Source: Planococcus citri (Eukaryota; Arthropoda; Insecta; Hemiptera; Pseudococcidae). Taken from it: 64,000 bases of DNA. Shown here in pieces: positions 47,517-59,305 of the stretch. Both the position numbers and the translations under genes were made by a program. The stretch spans positions 20,324,559 to 20,388,558 of the forward strand of contig NC_088680.1 of the NCBI RefSeq assembly GCF_950023065.1, in the 5' to 3' direction. The notes under the pieces were generated by a model, which was given only the letters and a program-made list of their open reading frames with translations, searched no databases and was not told the origin of the DNA. How positions within the stretch are numbered: position 1 is the stretch's first letter; each line of letters opens with the position of its first letter.

Positions 47517-49314
47517 TCAATCAGCATTAATTAAATCACCAAAACCTAAGGTCATATTAACGCCATCAGCTTTAACGAACTGAGCTCGTTCCGGCAACTT
47601 TGGGATCTCGATCCACGTATTCAACTTGACATCATATTTCTCATTGTTAATGACTGGTCTTTTTCCAACAGCATAAATGAACCCATCACGATGAATTAGT
47701 TTATGCTTTGCTCTGGCTTCGTTCATGGGCTCCAGATCAGTTCTCCATTTTGTTGCCGTCACATCGAAAATACTAAAAGTACTATGTAAAGTTCTATGCA
47801 AAATACTATCGCGATTGTTGCCTAAGATCGCTATTTTCCCATCGAATGCACACACGGTCGCATTTATGAGTTGAGAAGTGCTAGGGAATGCGATTAAATT
47901 TGTAATCTGAGGAGCGCGAGTATCGATTGATAAAATGTATCTATCATCAGACTCGGAATCGCTTTTTTTACATCCAACAATATGAATGACATTATTTAAA
48001 AATGCAACATCATACCAACCTGAATAATCATGCAGAACTGATTTCGATGAATTATCAAGTGAAGATACTTTTTGCCACGTGTCTAGTTCACAATCGTAAA
48101 CCCAAATCTTAGAATCGTAACAACGTTGGAAAAAGTAAATCACTTTTCCGACCCCTATCATTTCGTAACAATCATAAACAGAAAGTTCATTTGGCACTTG
48201 CAAATCACCTATTCTACTACCGTCTTCAAAACAAGAAAGAACGCATTTTCTATTTATACTTTCAGTTGCAAAATCTTGTGCTAAACAGTAAGTCTTCAGT
48301 CCTAGTGAACAAATTTGCGGTAAACAATAATCCATGGCTTGATAGTTTGATAGTGTGTAATTGCTGAATGACTCATTTAGCTTTAGTGTTCCCCATCCTT
48401 TAGCTCCACTTTTCACGTCAACAGTTTCCAAGTAAAGATTCAAGTTCAAATTACAATTATTATCAGATTGATTTTCATCTTCCGCACTTTCACTGTTATC
48501 TTCACTTCTCGCATCGACCACCAATTCAGCCAATGCAGATGTGAGATTTGTCTTAAAATTACAAATCTGCATAAGTACCCTAATATCCTTGGCACTAGTG
48601 TGATTATATTTACACCATTTTATGATTACAGCGAGTAGATTATCATCCCGACCGCCATTAATGACTACCACCGTTGATAATACTTCTTTCAAAATATCGT
48701 AGGGCAGATCCAAAAAGGCGTATGTTTTTTCCCAGTGAAACACGTCCAGTGCTAACCTCGTCATACATTTAACATATAATTCTTCAGCTCCAATAGTTTT
48801 CGCAAATGAACACGTATCAGGTAAGTAATGAACATGACCGACGTTCTTCGTGATACAGTCTACACATGCGTTGAAAATCACATCAATTTGGAGCAAATGA
48901 CTCGCTTTCAATATGAAATACACGTTTTCTGAAAGCAAGCGAATTCGCGTGGTATACATAGCGGATAGCAAAATTTCCATTATTTCGGCATCGATGCCCT
49001 GAATGGGAATGACTTTCAAGCTGCTCTCTTTGAAATTTCCATTGAACATTACTTGAAAGTAAGTAGACGAAGCTGTCAAAATGAGACGATGACAAGGAAA
49101 CAGAGTACCGTTCGTGTCGAGAGATACATCGCAAAACAGATTCTTTTTTCTATATTCGTTCATGGTGTCGAAAGCACCATTCTGGATGATATCTAGTTCT
49201 ATCTCTACGGAAAAAACTGAAAAGAGAAGACGTTTTGGTATTGAGAATACTTGCAAATGCTTTGATTTGATTAACGATTATGTGCTATAATAATCAATTG
49301 ATCTTACCAGTCAT
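47517..49314 (-). CDS. K9: BTB-BACK-Kelch protein, two coding exons
   Basis: Exon 1 is 49314-49308 (ATGACTG, donor GTAAGATC) and exon 2 is 49216-47517. Spliced product MTVFSVEIELDIIQN..., 568 residues. BTB CDVSLDTNGTLFPCHRLIL; BACK VFHWEKTYAFLDLPY, where the usual D of GKTD is Y. Linker SEDNSESAEDENQSDN. One blade carries a small extra duplication (ILHRTLHSTFSIF against ILHNTFSIF in others). Final blades NEKYDVKLNTWIEIPKLP. K8 is the nearest relative outside the repeats. K11 and K13 encode the same protein. Confidence 0.93.
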
Positions 49315-49599
49315 TTTTCCAAATTGTAAATTATGAAACCGAACTCAGACGGCAGTAATCACTGAAACAATAAGAACTCTATGAAATTAGAGGTAAAGAT
49401 CTGATTTTCAAAAGAAGAAATTTGAAGAAGCATGCAACTAGTAGTAGTCGGACATGATCATCTTCCAAATACTTACGATTGGCATTATTGTACAATTGAA
49501 GCAGAACGCAATTGAATTGATACGACGCAAAAATTTATATTGAGATATTGAAATGACTTGAAAATTTTTGGAGGAAAAATCAACACGACCCGCGACCGT

Positions 49600-49655
49600 G
49601 CTGATAAGAAGGTAAGCTGGATACGTTAGTTTGTTCAATACGAGGCGGTTGCAGT
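49600..49655 (-). promoter_or_regulatory. Conserved upstream module, K9
   Basis: Plus-strand reading: TGCTGATAAGAAGGTAAGCT, GGATACGTTAGTTTGTTCAA, TACGAGGCGGTTGCAG. It lies 285-340 bp from the ATG, with no transposon between. Confidence 0.7.
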
Positions 49656-49918
49656 GAAAGTGAAAACAATATTGAACAAATATTTTATTTTTTAATTTTT
49701 ATTCACAGAACAGATGATATTACGATTAAATTAAGGAGGTAAAAATTACACGAAAGTATATCACCATGATCTAAACAAGTATGCAAACAGAAACACAAAA
49801 CAAGTTTAGAGTTTGCATTAGGACGGTACCAAGAAATAAAATCTCTATCACAGAATAACAAATAATTGAGTATTAATAATATATTTCAGTCTAGATTCTA
49901 AAATACTAATTCTACGGC

Positions 49919-51711
49919 CTACAGCGAAATGAATTCAGCATTAATCAAACCATGAAAACCTATCGTCATATTAACGCCATCAGCGTTAACGAACTGAGCT
50001 CGTTCCGGCACCTTCGGGATCTCGGTCCACGTATTCAATTTCACATCATATTTCTCATTTTTGTTGAATGGTCTTTCGTCCACAGCGTAGATAAACCCAT
50101 TACGATGAATCATTTTATGCCTGGCTGCGCTTTCATTCATAGGCTTCAGATCGTTTCTCCATTTTTTAGCAGTCACATCAAAAATACTGAAGGTATTAAG
50201 CAAAGCACTATCTTGACTGGTGCCTGAAATCGCTATTTTCCCATCGAACGCACAAACGGTCGAATTTTCACGTTGAAAAGAGCTTGGGAAGGCGATTAAA
50301 TTTCTAGTCTGAGGAGTGCGAGTATCGATTGATATAATATATCTTTCATCAGACCCTGAGTCATGATTTTTACATCCAATAACGTAAATAGCATTATCTA
50401 AAAACGTAACATCAGACCATTGCGAATAGTCATACAGAACTGATTTCGATAAATTATACGATAAAGGTACTTGAAAAATGTTGTCTTGCCACGTGTCCAG
50501 TTCACAATCGTAAACCCAAATGTTAGAATTGTAATGGCCTTGGAAAAAATAAATCACTTTTCCAACGGCTATCATTTCGTAACTATCATAAGTAGAAAAC
50601 TCTTTCGGCACTCGCAAATCTATTCTGCTACTGTCTTCGAAACAAGAAAAAATACATCTTTTACTTTCAGCTGACAAATTTTGTGCGAAATAGTACGTCT
50701 TAAGTCCCATTGAACAAATTCTCGGGTACCAAAGATCCATGGGTTGAAAGTTTGATAGTGTGTAGTTGCTAAATGACTCATTCATCTTCAGTGATCCCCA
50801 TCCTCTAGCTCCACTTTTCACGTCAAAAGCATCCAAATAAAGATTCAAGTTCAAATCATGATTATTTGATTGATTTTCATCTTGCGCACTTTCACTGTTA
50901 TCTTCACTTCTCGCAGTAAATATCAATTCAGCCAATGCAGATGTGGGCTTTGTGGTAAAATTACAAGTCCGCAGAAGTACCCTAATATCCTTCGTACTAG
51001 TGTGATTATATTTACACCATTTCATGACTACAGCAAGTAGATCATCATCGCGACTGCTACTAATGGATATCACTTTTGATAATATTTCTTTCAATACATC
51101 GTAGGAAAGATCTAAAAAGGCGTCAGTTTTATCCCAGTGAAACACGTCCATTGCTAACCTCGTCATACATTTAACATATAATTCTTCAGCTCCAATAGTT
51201 TTCGCAAATGAACACGTATCAGGTAAGTAATGAATGCGAGCGACCCTCTTCATGATACAGTCTACACATGCGTTGAAAATCATATCAATTTGGAGTAAAT
51301 GACTCGCTCTCAATATGAAATACACGTTTTTTGGAAGCAAGCGAATTCGCGTGGTATAAATAGCAGATAGCAAAATTTCCATTACTTCGGCATCGATGCC
51401 CTGAATGGGAATGACTTGCAAGTTGCTTTCTTTGAAATTTCCATTGAACATTACTTGAAAGTAAGCAGACGAAGCTGTCAAGATGAGACGATGACAAGGA
51501 AACAGAGTACCGTTGGTGTCGAGAGAAACATCGCAAAACAGATTCTTTTTTCTATATTCGTTCATGGTGTCGAAAGCACTATTCTGGAGGATATCTAGTT
51601 GTATCTCATCGGAAAAAGCTGAAAAGAGAAGACGTTTTGGTATTGAGAATACTTGCAAATGTTCCGATTAACGATTATGGGCTACAATAACCAATTGATC
51701 TTACTAGCCAT
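49919..51711 (-). CDS. K10: chimeric BTB-BACK-Kelch protein
   Basis: Exon 1 is 51711-51705 (ATGGCTA) and exon 2 is 51618-49919, 568 residues. The BTB-BACK half, linker, intron and upstream DNA are the same as K8. From 50833 leftwards the Kelch half differs from K8, e.g. LDAFDVKSGARGWGSLKMNE against LNAVDVKNGAKGWGSLKLNE, and NTFSIFDVTAKKWRNDLKP against NAFSILDVTAGKWRTDLEP. The change-over at the linker/first-blade border fits an exchange between K8 and an ancestral neighbour. All domains are intact, so it should give a full protein with a K8-type ligase-binding part and its own propeller. Confidence 0.92.
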
Positions 51712-52087
51712 TCTTCCAAATTGTAAATAATGAAACCGAACTCAGACAGCAGCGATCACTGAAACAAGAACTCCATGAAAGTATGTACAGGTAAAAATCT
51801 GATCTTCAAAAGAAGAAATTTGAAGAAGCATGCAACTAGTAGCCGGACTTGATGTTATCTTCCAAATACTTATGATTGGCATTACCCTATTGTGCAATTG
51901 AAGCAGAACGTGATTTGAATTGATACGACACTAAAATTTATATATTAAAATATATCGCTTCGTTGACTTGAAAATTTTCAGAATAATGAAATTGATTTCA
52001 AATTCAACTCAAAACTTACCTACATATTTTTTTCACTTTTTCAATTATTGATTACGAGCATGAACTAAAACTGAGAAGTCGAATTGG

Positions 52088-54360
52088 AGAGAATGTAAGA
52101 ACACTGGTTTACCAAAACAAGGTTTACCCTTATCCTGGGAGAGAATGAAGTGTACTTCAAGGAAAGTTCATTTTTAGGTTTACCTTTGGTAAATCTTCGC
52201 CTTGATTTCATTATAGGTATTTCTTTTCATCAGGGTTTACTCTTGAGTAAACATGCATCGTAACATTCCTTGAAATCAAGTGATCGATTCGTCGGGGTTT
52301 ACTCCGAAGTAAACATGCATCCTAACATTCCTTGAAGTTTTCATGAGGGTTTACTCCTAAGTAAACATGTAAACATGGTAACATTCCTTGGAATTATTTT
52401 TCGTCGGGGTTTACTCCTGAATAAACATGCATGTTAACATTCCTTTTTGAATCGAATAATATAGGTACTTGGTAGTTGGTGTTGACTTCGTGTATAATAG
52501 GTACCATTTATGATACAATTAAATGACAGAAAAAATTCAAGCAAAGAAAGTGAATTTCGTTGGTGATGCCGTTGATACCTCATGTGTGACACGACACTTT
52601 GCAAAAAAAAAAATTATGAAAGCAGCATGGTCCTATTCGGTATGATTTTGTAATTATTAAAGAGAGGTTAGGTTAAGGTTAGGTTAAATGCTGATATGTT
52701 AATATTGAGGGAGGGCGCGAAGCGCCCGACCGAATAAGTGCAGAGTGAGCGAAGCGAGCTCTTGCTCCGAGTGCGGCCCTTGAGGGGCCGCGAGCAGAGA
52801 TGCTAAGTTACCGGTAATTTATAATTGGGTAACTTACCAGTAACTTACCTGTAAGTTACCGGTAATTTAAGTAACTTATAAATTTTCACTGAAATGGTTC
52901 TGAACATCAGAATTAAGATGAAGGTTACCTTGAAATTATCCATAACATCCAACAACTGACAGAAATGGATAGGGACTTGTGTAGATGTCAGATGTCCCAT
53001 TTTTGCGCCTTTGGGCTTGGGCAATACAAAAATTGCTGCCCCTTGCTTTCAAATTACCAAAAAATTCCTAATCAGAGTGCACCAGCATTTTCTATTACAA
53101 AAAGAGAACTGAGAAGAGAAGAGAACTGTATTAACCAGTTGCAAGAATGAAATTAAGGCAAAAAAAAAATTATGTTTTCTCAATCTCAAGTAACACCAAT
53201 CATTTCTCAAATTAAAGTTCAAACTTCAGAGCATTCAAATTTCAAATCAAACAAAAAAAACGAACACTTTTGAAGATTTGTAATAGGTACCTATCTAGGT
53301 ATTGAAAGTAGTCAAGTAATACAGTGTGCTTCAACAAAATTAAAATTTACAGCTTTATTTTACCTCACAATTCAATTCATTTTTTTTTTTTTGATTTTAC
53401 AATTTATTATTTATAGGTCATCTCACAAGAAGTAGATATGTATGTACCTACTCTCTAAATTTGAAACAGTCAAATTTCACTGTTAAGAAGGCAAAATCCA
53501 AAATGTCATCACTGAAATAAACAGTGAAAAAGTACTGCAAAAGTCAGTTATTTAAAATTTTTTACTGCTGACCAAGCTGATCAGTGATCACAGTAGTTTT
53601 TCACTGATCAACACAGTACCTACCTACCTACCTACCTACCTACCTACCTACCTAAATAAATAATAATTCATTTTTGACTGATCAGTAAATAATTCACTTT
53701 TGAATTTTGATTTGACTGATCAGATCAGAAAATTATTTACTGAAAAATGAAAATCCAGTCAAAAACTATAGTTTACAAGAAGCCAGAATGTTGTCATACC
53801 ATACTCATACCCTACTGTTAAGTGCTATACAGTAAAATTTGACTCTTTTAAATTTAGAGAGTACAAATTGTAATTTGTTGTATCTAGACAGCTACAGCAG
53901 TACATGCAAACATCAAAAATTACCCATGCCAACATTTCTGTTGAAAATTTATAAATTACCGCGGTAACTTATGGTAATTTATGACATGGTAACTTACCGG
54001 TAACTTACCGGTAAGTTCTCGGGTAAGTTACCGCGGTAAGTTTCCATGCATCTCTGGCCGCGAGGGCGCGAAGCGCCCGATTCACGAGGAGTACTCGCGT
54101 AGCAAAAGTAGGAGATACGGACACGCGCGAGGCGAAGCCGAGCGCGCCCCCCAACACTGAAAACAAAATCTTATCTTACCAAATGCATGATAAAATTAAA
54201 AATTTTGTCTGGGTTTACTCTCGAGTAAACATGCATGGTAACATTCCTTGAAATTTTCGTCGGGGTTTACCCCTAGGTAAACCTGATCGTAACATTCCCT
54301 AAGGTACACGTTATTCTCGCCTGTGGGTGGTTTACCCGGAGGTAAACCAGAACATTCTCT
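52088..54360. mobile_element. Palindrome-rich DNA element, copy 2
   Basis: Same as the element at 44870-47142, shifted by one repeat period. It is a by-product of the tandem duplication, not a new insertion. Confidence 0.75.
52795..54056. mobile_element. Non-autonomous hAT-like element, copy 2
   Basis: Same element and same GCCGCGAG duplication as at 45577-46838, copied with the tandem unit. Confidence 0.88.
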
Positions 54361-54388
54361 CTAAATTGACGCGTGTGAACAAAAACAC

Positions 54389-54448
54389 CTGTTGATAAGG
54401 TAAACTGGATACGTTAGTTTGTTCAATATGAGGGTGAGGCGGTTGCAG
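54389..54448 (-). promoter_or_regulatory. Conserved upstream module, K10 (displaced)
   Basis: Same as 47171-47230; 2.7 kb from the K10 ATG. Confidence 0.7.
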
Positions 54449-54734
54449 CATTATGAAAACAATATTGAACAATTTTATTTTATTTTTTAATTTTGTATTT
54501 TTATTTAAAATAGAACAGAACGATATTAAGAATAAATCTATGTGGTAAAAATAACACATAAACACAAAAGTATACTTTCTCAATCATAAAAATAACAAAT
54601 TGAGTAAGTACCTATACCCACAAAAGTAGAAAAAGGAAAAACAACTACTAATCGCAATCGCAACATTTATACAGGTACTTAATAATATATATCTTAGTCT
54701 CAGTCTAGGATACTAATCCTACAGCGAAATGAGT

Positions 54735-56532
54735 TCAATCAGCATTAATTAAATCACCAAAACCTAAGGTCATATTAACGCCATCAGCTTTAACGAACTG
54801 AGCTCGTTCCGGCAACTTTGGGATCTCGATCCACGTATTCAACTTGACATCATATTTCTCATTGTTAATGACTGGTCTTTTTCCAACAGCATAAATGAAC
54901 CCATCACGATGAATTAGTTTATGCTTTGCTCTGGCTTCGTTCATGGGCTCCAGATCAGTTCTCCATTTTGTTGCCGTCACATCGAAAATACTAAAAGTAC
55001 TATGTAAAGTTCTATGCAAAATACTATCGCGATTGTTGCCTAAGATCGCTATTTTCCCATCGAATGCACACACGGTCGCATTTATGAGTTGAGAAGTGCT
55101 AGGGAATGCGATTAAATTTGTAATCTGAGGAGCGCGAGTATCGATTGATAAAATGTATCTATCATCAGACTCGGAATCGCTTTTTTTACATCCAACAATA
55201 TGAATGACATTATTTAAAAATGCAACATCATACCAACCTGAATAATCATGCAGAACTGATTTCGATGAATTATCAAGTGAAGATACTTTTTGCCACGTGT
55301 CTAGTTCACAATCGTAAACCCAAATCTTAGAATCGTAACAACGTTGGAAAAAGTAAATCACTTTTCCGACCCCTATCATTTCGTAACAATCATAAACAGA
55401 AAGTTCATTTGGCACTTGCAAATCACCTATTCTACTACCGTCTTCAAAACAAGAAAGAACGCATTTTCTATTTATACTTTCAGTTGCAAAATCTTGTGCT
55501 AAACAGTAAGTCTTCAGTCCTAGTGAACAAATTTGCGGTAAACAATAATCCATGGCTTGATAGTTTGATAGTGTGTAATTGCTGAATGACTCATTTAGCT
55601 TTAGTGTTCCCCATCCTTTAGCTCCACTTTTCACGTCAACAGTTTCCAAGTAAAGATTCAAGTTCAAATTACAATTATTATCAGATTGATTTTCATCTTC
55701 CGCACTTTCACTGTTATCTTCACTTCTCGCATCGACCACCAATTCAGCCAATGCAGATGTGAGATTTGTCTTAAAATTACAAATCTGCATAAGTACCCTA
55801 ATATCCTTGGCACTAGTGTGATTATATTTACACCATTTTATGATTACAGCGAGTAGATTATCATCCCGACCGCCATTAATGACTACCACCGTTGATAATA
55901 CTTCTTTCAAAATATCGTAGGGCAGATCCAAAAAGGCGTATGTTTTTTCCCAGTGAAACACGTCCAGTGCTAACCTCGTCATACATTTAACATATAATTC
56001 TTCAGCTCCAATAGTTTTCGCAAATGAACACGTATCAGGTAAGTAATGAACATGACCGACGTTCTTCGTGATACAGTCTACACATGCGTTGAAAATCACA
56101 TCAATTTGGAGCAAATGACTCGCTTTCAATATGAAATACACGTTTTCTGAAAGCAAGCGAATTCGCGTGGTATACATAGCGGATAGCAAAATTTCCATTA
56201 TTTCGGCATCGATGCCCTGAATGGGAATGACTTTCAAGCTGCTCTCTTTGAAATTTCCATTGAACATTACTTGAAAGTAAGTAGACGAAGCTGTCAAAAT
56301 GAGACGATGACAAGGAAACAGAGTACCGTTCGTGTCGAGAGATACATCGCAAAACAGATTCTTTTTTCTATATTCGTTCATGGTGTCGAAAGCACCATTC
56401 TGGATGATATCTAGTTCTATCTCTACGGAAAAAACTGAAAAGAGAAGACGTTTTGGTATTGAGAATACTTGCAAATGCTTTGATTTGATTAACGATTATG
56501 TGCTATAATAATCAATTGATCTTACCAGTCAT
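54735..56532 (-). CDS. K11: BTB-BACK-Kelch protein, same product as K9
   Basis: Exon 1 is 56532-56526 and exon 2 is 56434-54735. The encoded protein (568 residues) is the same as K9, and no nucleotide difference was noticed, including the flanks. Recent tandem copy. Confidence 0.93.
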
Positions 56533-56817
56533 TTTTCCAAATTGTAAATTATGAAACCGAACTCAGACGGCAGTAATCACTGAAACAATAAGAACTCTAT
56601 GAAATTAGAGGTAAAGATCTGATTTTCAAAAGAAGAAATTTGAAGAAGCATGCAACTAGTAGTAGTCGGACATGATCATCTTCCAAATACTTACGATTGG
56701 CATTATTGTACAATTGAAGCAGAACGCAATTGAATTGATACGACGCAAAAATTTATATTGAGATATTGAAATGACTTGAAAATTTTTGGAGGAAAAATCA
56801 ACACGACCCGCGACCGT

Positions 56818-56873
56818 GCTGATAAGAAGGTAAGCTGGATACGTTAGTTTGTTCAATACGAGGCGGTTGCAGT
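56818..56873 (-). promoter_or_regulatory. Conserved upstream module, K11
   Basis: Same as the K9 module at 49600-49655, one period on. Confidence 0.7.
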
Positions 56874-57136
56874 GAAAGTGAAAACAATATTGAACAAATA
56901 TTTTATTTTTTAATTTTTATTCACAGAACAGATGATATTACGATTAAATTAAGGAGGTAAAAATTACACGAAAGTATATCACCATGATCTAAACAAGTAT
57001 GCAAACAGAAACACAAAACAAGTTTAGAGTTTGCATTAGGACGGTACCAAGAAATAAAATCTCTATCACAGAATAACAAATAATTGAGTATTAATAATAT
57101 ATTTCAGTCTAGATTCTAAAATACTAATTCTACGGC

Positions 57137-58929
57137 CTACAGCGAAATGAATTCAGCATTAATCAAACCATGAAAACCTATCGTCATATTAACGCCATCA
57201 GCGTTAACGAACTGAGCTCGTTCCGGCACCTTCGGGATCTCGGTCCACGTATTCAATTTCACATCATATTTCTCATTTTTGTTGAATGGTCTTTCGTCCA
57301 CAGCGTAGATAAACCCATTACGATGAATCATTTTATGCCTGGCTGCGCTTTCATTCATAGGCTTCAGATCGTTTCTCCATTTTTTAGCAGTCACATCAAA
57401 AATACTGAAGGTATTAAGCAAAGCACTATCTTGACTGGTGCCTGAAATCGCTATTTTCCCATCGAACGCACAAACGGTCGAATTTTCACATTGAAAAGAG
57501 CTTGGGAAGGCGATTAAATTTCTAGTCTGAGGAGTGCGAGTATCGATTGATATAATATATCTTTCATCAGACCCTGAGTCATGATTTTTACATCCAATAA
57601 CGTAAATAGCATTATCTAAAAACGTAACATCAGACCATTGCGAATAGTCATACAGAACTGATTTCGATAAATTATACGATAAAGGTACTTGAAAAATGTT
57701 GTCTTGCCACGTGTCCAGTTCACAATCGTAAACCCAAATGTTAGAATTGTAATGGCCTTGGAAAAAATAAATCACTTTTCCAACGGCTATCATTTCGTAA
57801 CTATCATAAGTAGAAAACTCTTTCGGCACTCGCAAATCTATTCTGCTACTGTCTTCGAAACAAGAAAAAATACATCTTTTACTTTCAGCTGACAAATTTC
57901 GTGCGAAATAGTACGTCTTAAGTCCCATTGAACAAATTCTCGGGTACCAAAGATCCATGGGTTGAAAGTTTGATAGTGTGTAGTTGCTAAATTACTCATT
58001 CATCTTCAGTGATCCCCATCCTCTAGCTCCACTTTTCACGTCAAAAGCATCCAAATAAAGATTCAAGTTCAAATCATGATTATTTGATTGATTTTCATCT
58101 TGCGCACTTTCACTGTTATCTTCACTTCTCGCAGTAAATATCAATTCAGCCAATGCAGATGTGGGCTTTGTGGTAAAATTACAAGTCCGCAGAAGTACCC
58201 TAATATCCTTCGTACTAGTGTGATTATATTTACACCATTTCATGACTACAGCAAGTAGATCATCATCGCGACTGCTACTAATGGATATCACTTTTGATAA
58301 TATTTCTTTCAATACATCGTAGGAAAGATCTAAAAAGGCGTCAGTTTTATCCCAGTGAAACACGTCCATTGCTAACCTCGTCATACATTTAACATATAAT
58401 TCTTCAGCTCCAATAGTTTTCGCAAATGAACACGTATCAGGTAAGTAATGAATGCGAGCGACCCTCTTCATGATACAGTCTACACATGCGTTGAAAATCA
58501 TATCAATTTGGAGTAAATGACTCGCTCTCAATATGAAATACACGTTTTTTGGAAGCAAGCGAATTCGCGTGGTATAAATAGCAGATAGCAAAATTTCCAT
58601 TACTTCGGCATCGATGCCCTGAATGGGAATGACTTGCAAGTTGCTTTCTTTGAAATTTCCATTGAACATTACTTGAAAGTAAGCAGACGAAGCTGTCAAG
58701 ATGAGACGATGACAAGGAAACAGAGTACCGTTGGTGTCGAGAGAAACATCGCAAAACAGATTCTTTTTTCTATATTCGTTCATGGTGTCGAAAGCACTAT
58801 TCTGGAGGATATCTAGTTGTATCTCATCGGAAAAAGCTGAAAAGAGAAGACGTTTTGGTATTGAGAATACTTGCAAATGTTCCGATTAACGATTATGGGC
58901 TACAATAACCAATTGATCTTACTAGCCAT
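57137..58929 (-). pseudogene. K12: copy of K10 with a nonsense codon
   Basis: Exon 1 is 58929-58923 and exon 2 is 58836-57137. A single G-to-T change at 57993 (+ strand) turns a Ser codon (TCA) into TAA at 57994-57992, exactly where K10 reads MNESFSNY. The predicted product is a 283-residue BTB-BACK protein with no propeller. The frame downstream is intact to 57137. Two further changes from K10 are missense: Arg to Cys (57490) and Gln to Arg (57900). It could be a young pseudogene, a working Kelch-less BTB-BACK protein, or a sequence error. Confidence 0.85.
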
Positions 58930-59305
58930 TCTTCCAAATTGTAAATAATGAAACCGAACTCAGACAGCAGCGATCACTGAAACAAGAACTCCATGAAAGT
59001 ATGTACAGGTAAAAATCTGATCTTCAAAAGAAGAAATTTGAAGAAGCATGCAACTAGTAGCCGGACTTGATGTTATCTTCCAAATACTTATGATTGGCAT
59101 TACCCTATTGTGCAATTGAAGCAGAACGTGATTTGAATTGATACGACACTAAAATTTATATATTAAAATATATCGCTTCGTTGACTTGAAAATTTTCAGA
59201 ATAATGAAATTGATTTCAAATTCAACTCAAAACTTACCTACATATTTTTTTCACTTTTTCAATTATTGATTACGAGCATGAACTAAAACTGAGAAGTCGA
59301 ATTGG

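Larger units (their letters stand above)
43616..50833. repeat. Tandem unit 1 of a 7218-bp repeat
   Basis: Spans the BTB-BACK half of K8, the transposon-loaded spacer, all of K9, and the Kelch half of K10. The boundary was placed from the last mismatch between K8 and K10: T at 43615 against C at 50833. From 43616 onward every position compared matches at +7218. Confidence 0.9.
50834..58051. repeat. Tandem unit 2 of the 7218-bp repeat
   Basis: Carries the K10 BTB-BACK half, the transposon-loaded spacer, K11, and the K12 Kelch half. Only three differences from unit 1 were found: 57490 (A for G at 50272), 57900 (C for T at 50682) and 57993 (T for G at 50775). All are in the Kelch half of K12. 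No length differences were seen. Confidence 0.9.

Noticed and set aside
18057..58816. Many 60-140-codon frames antisense or out of frame to the Kelch genes, recurring in each copy
   Set aside because: They recur because the genes are paralogous; they are shadows of the real frames.
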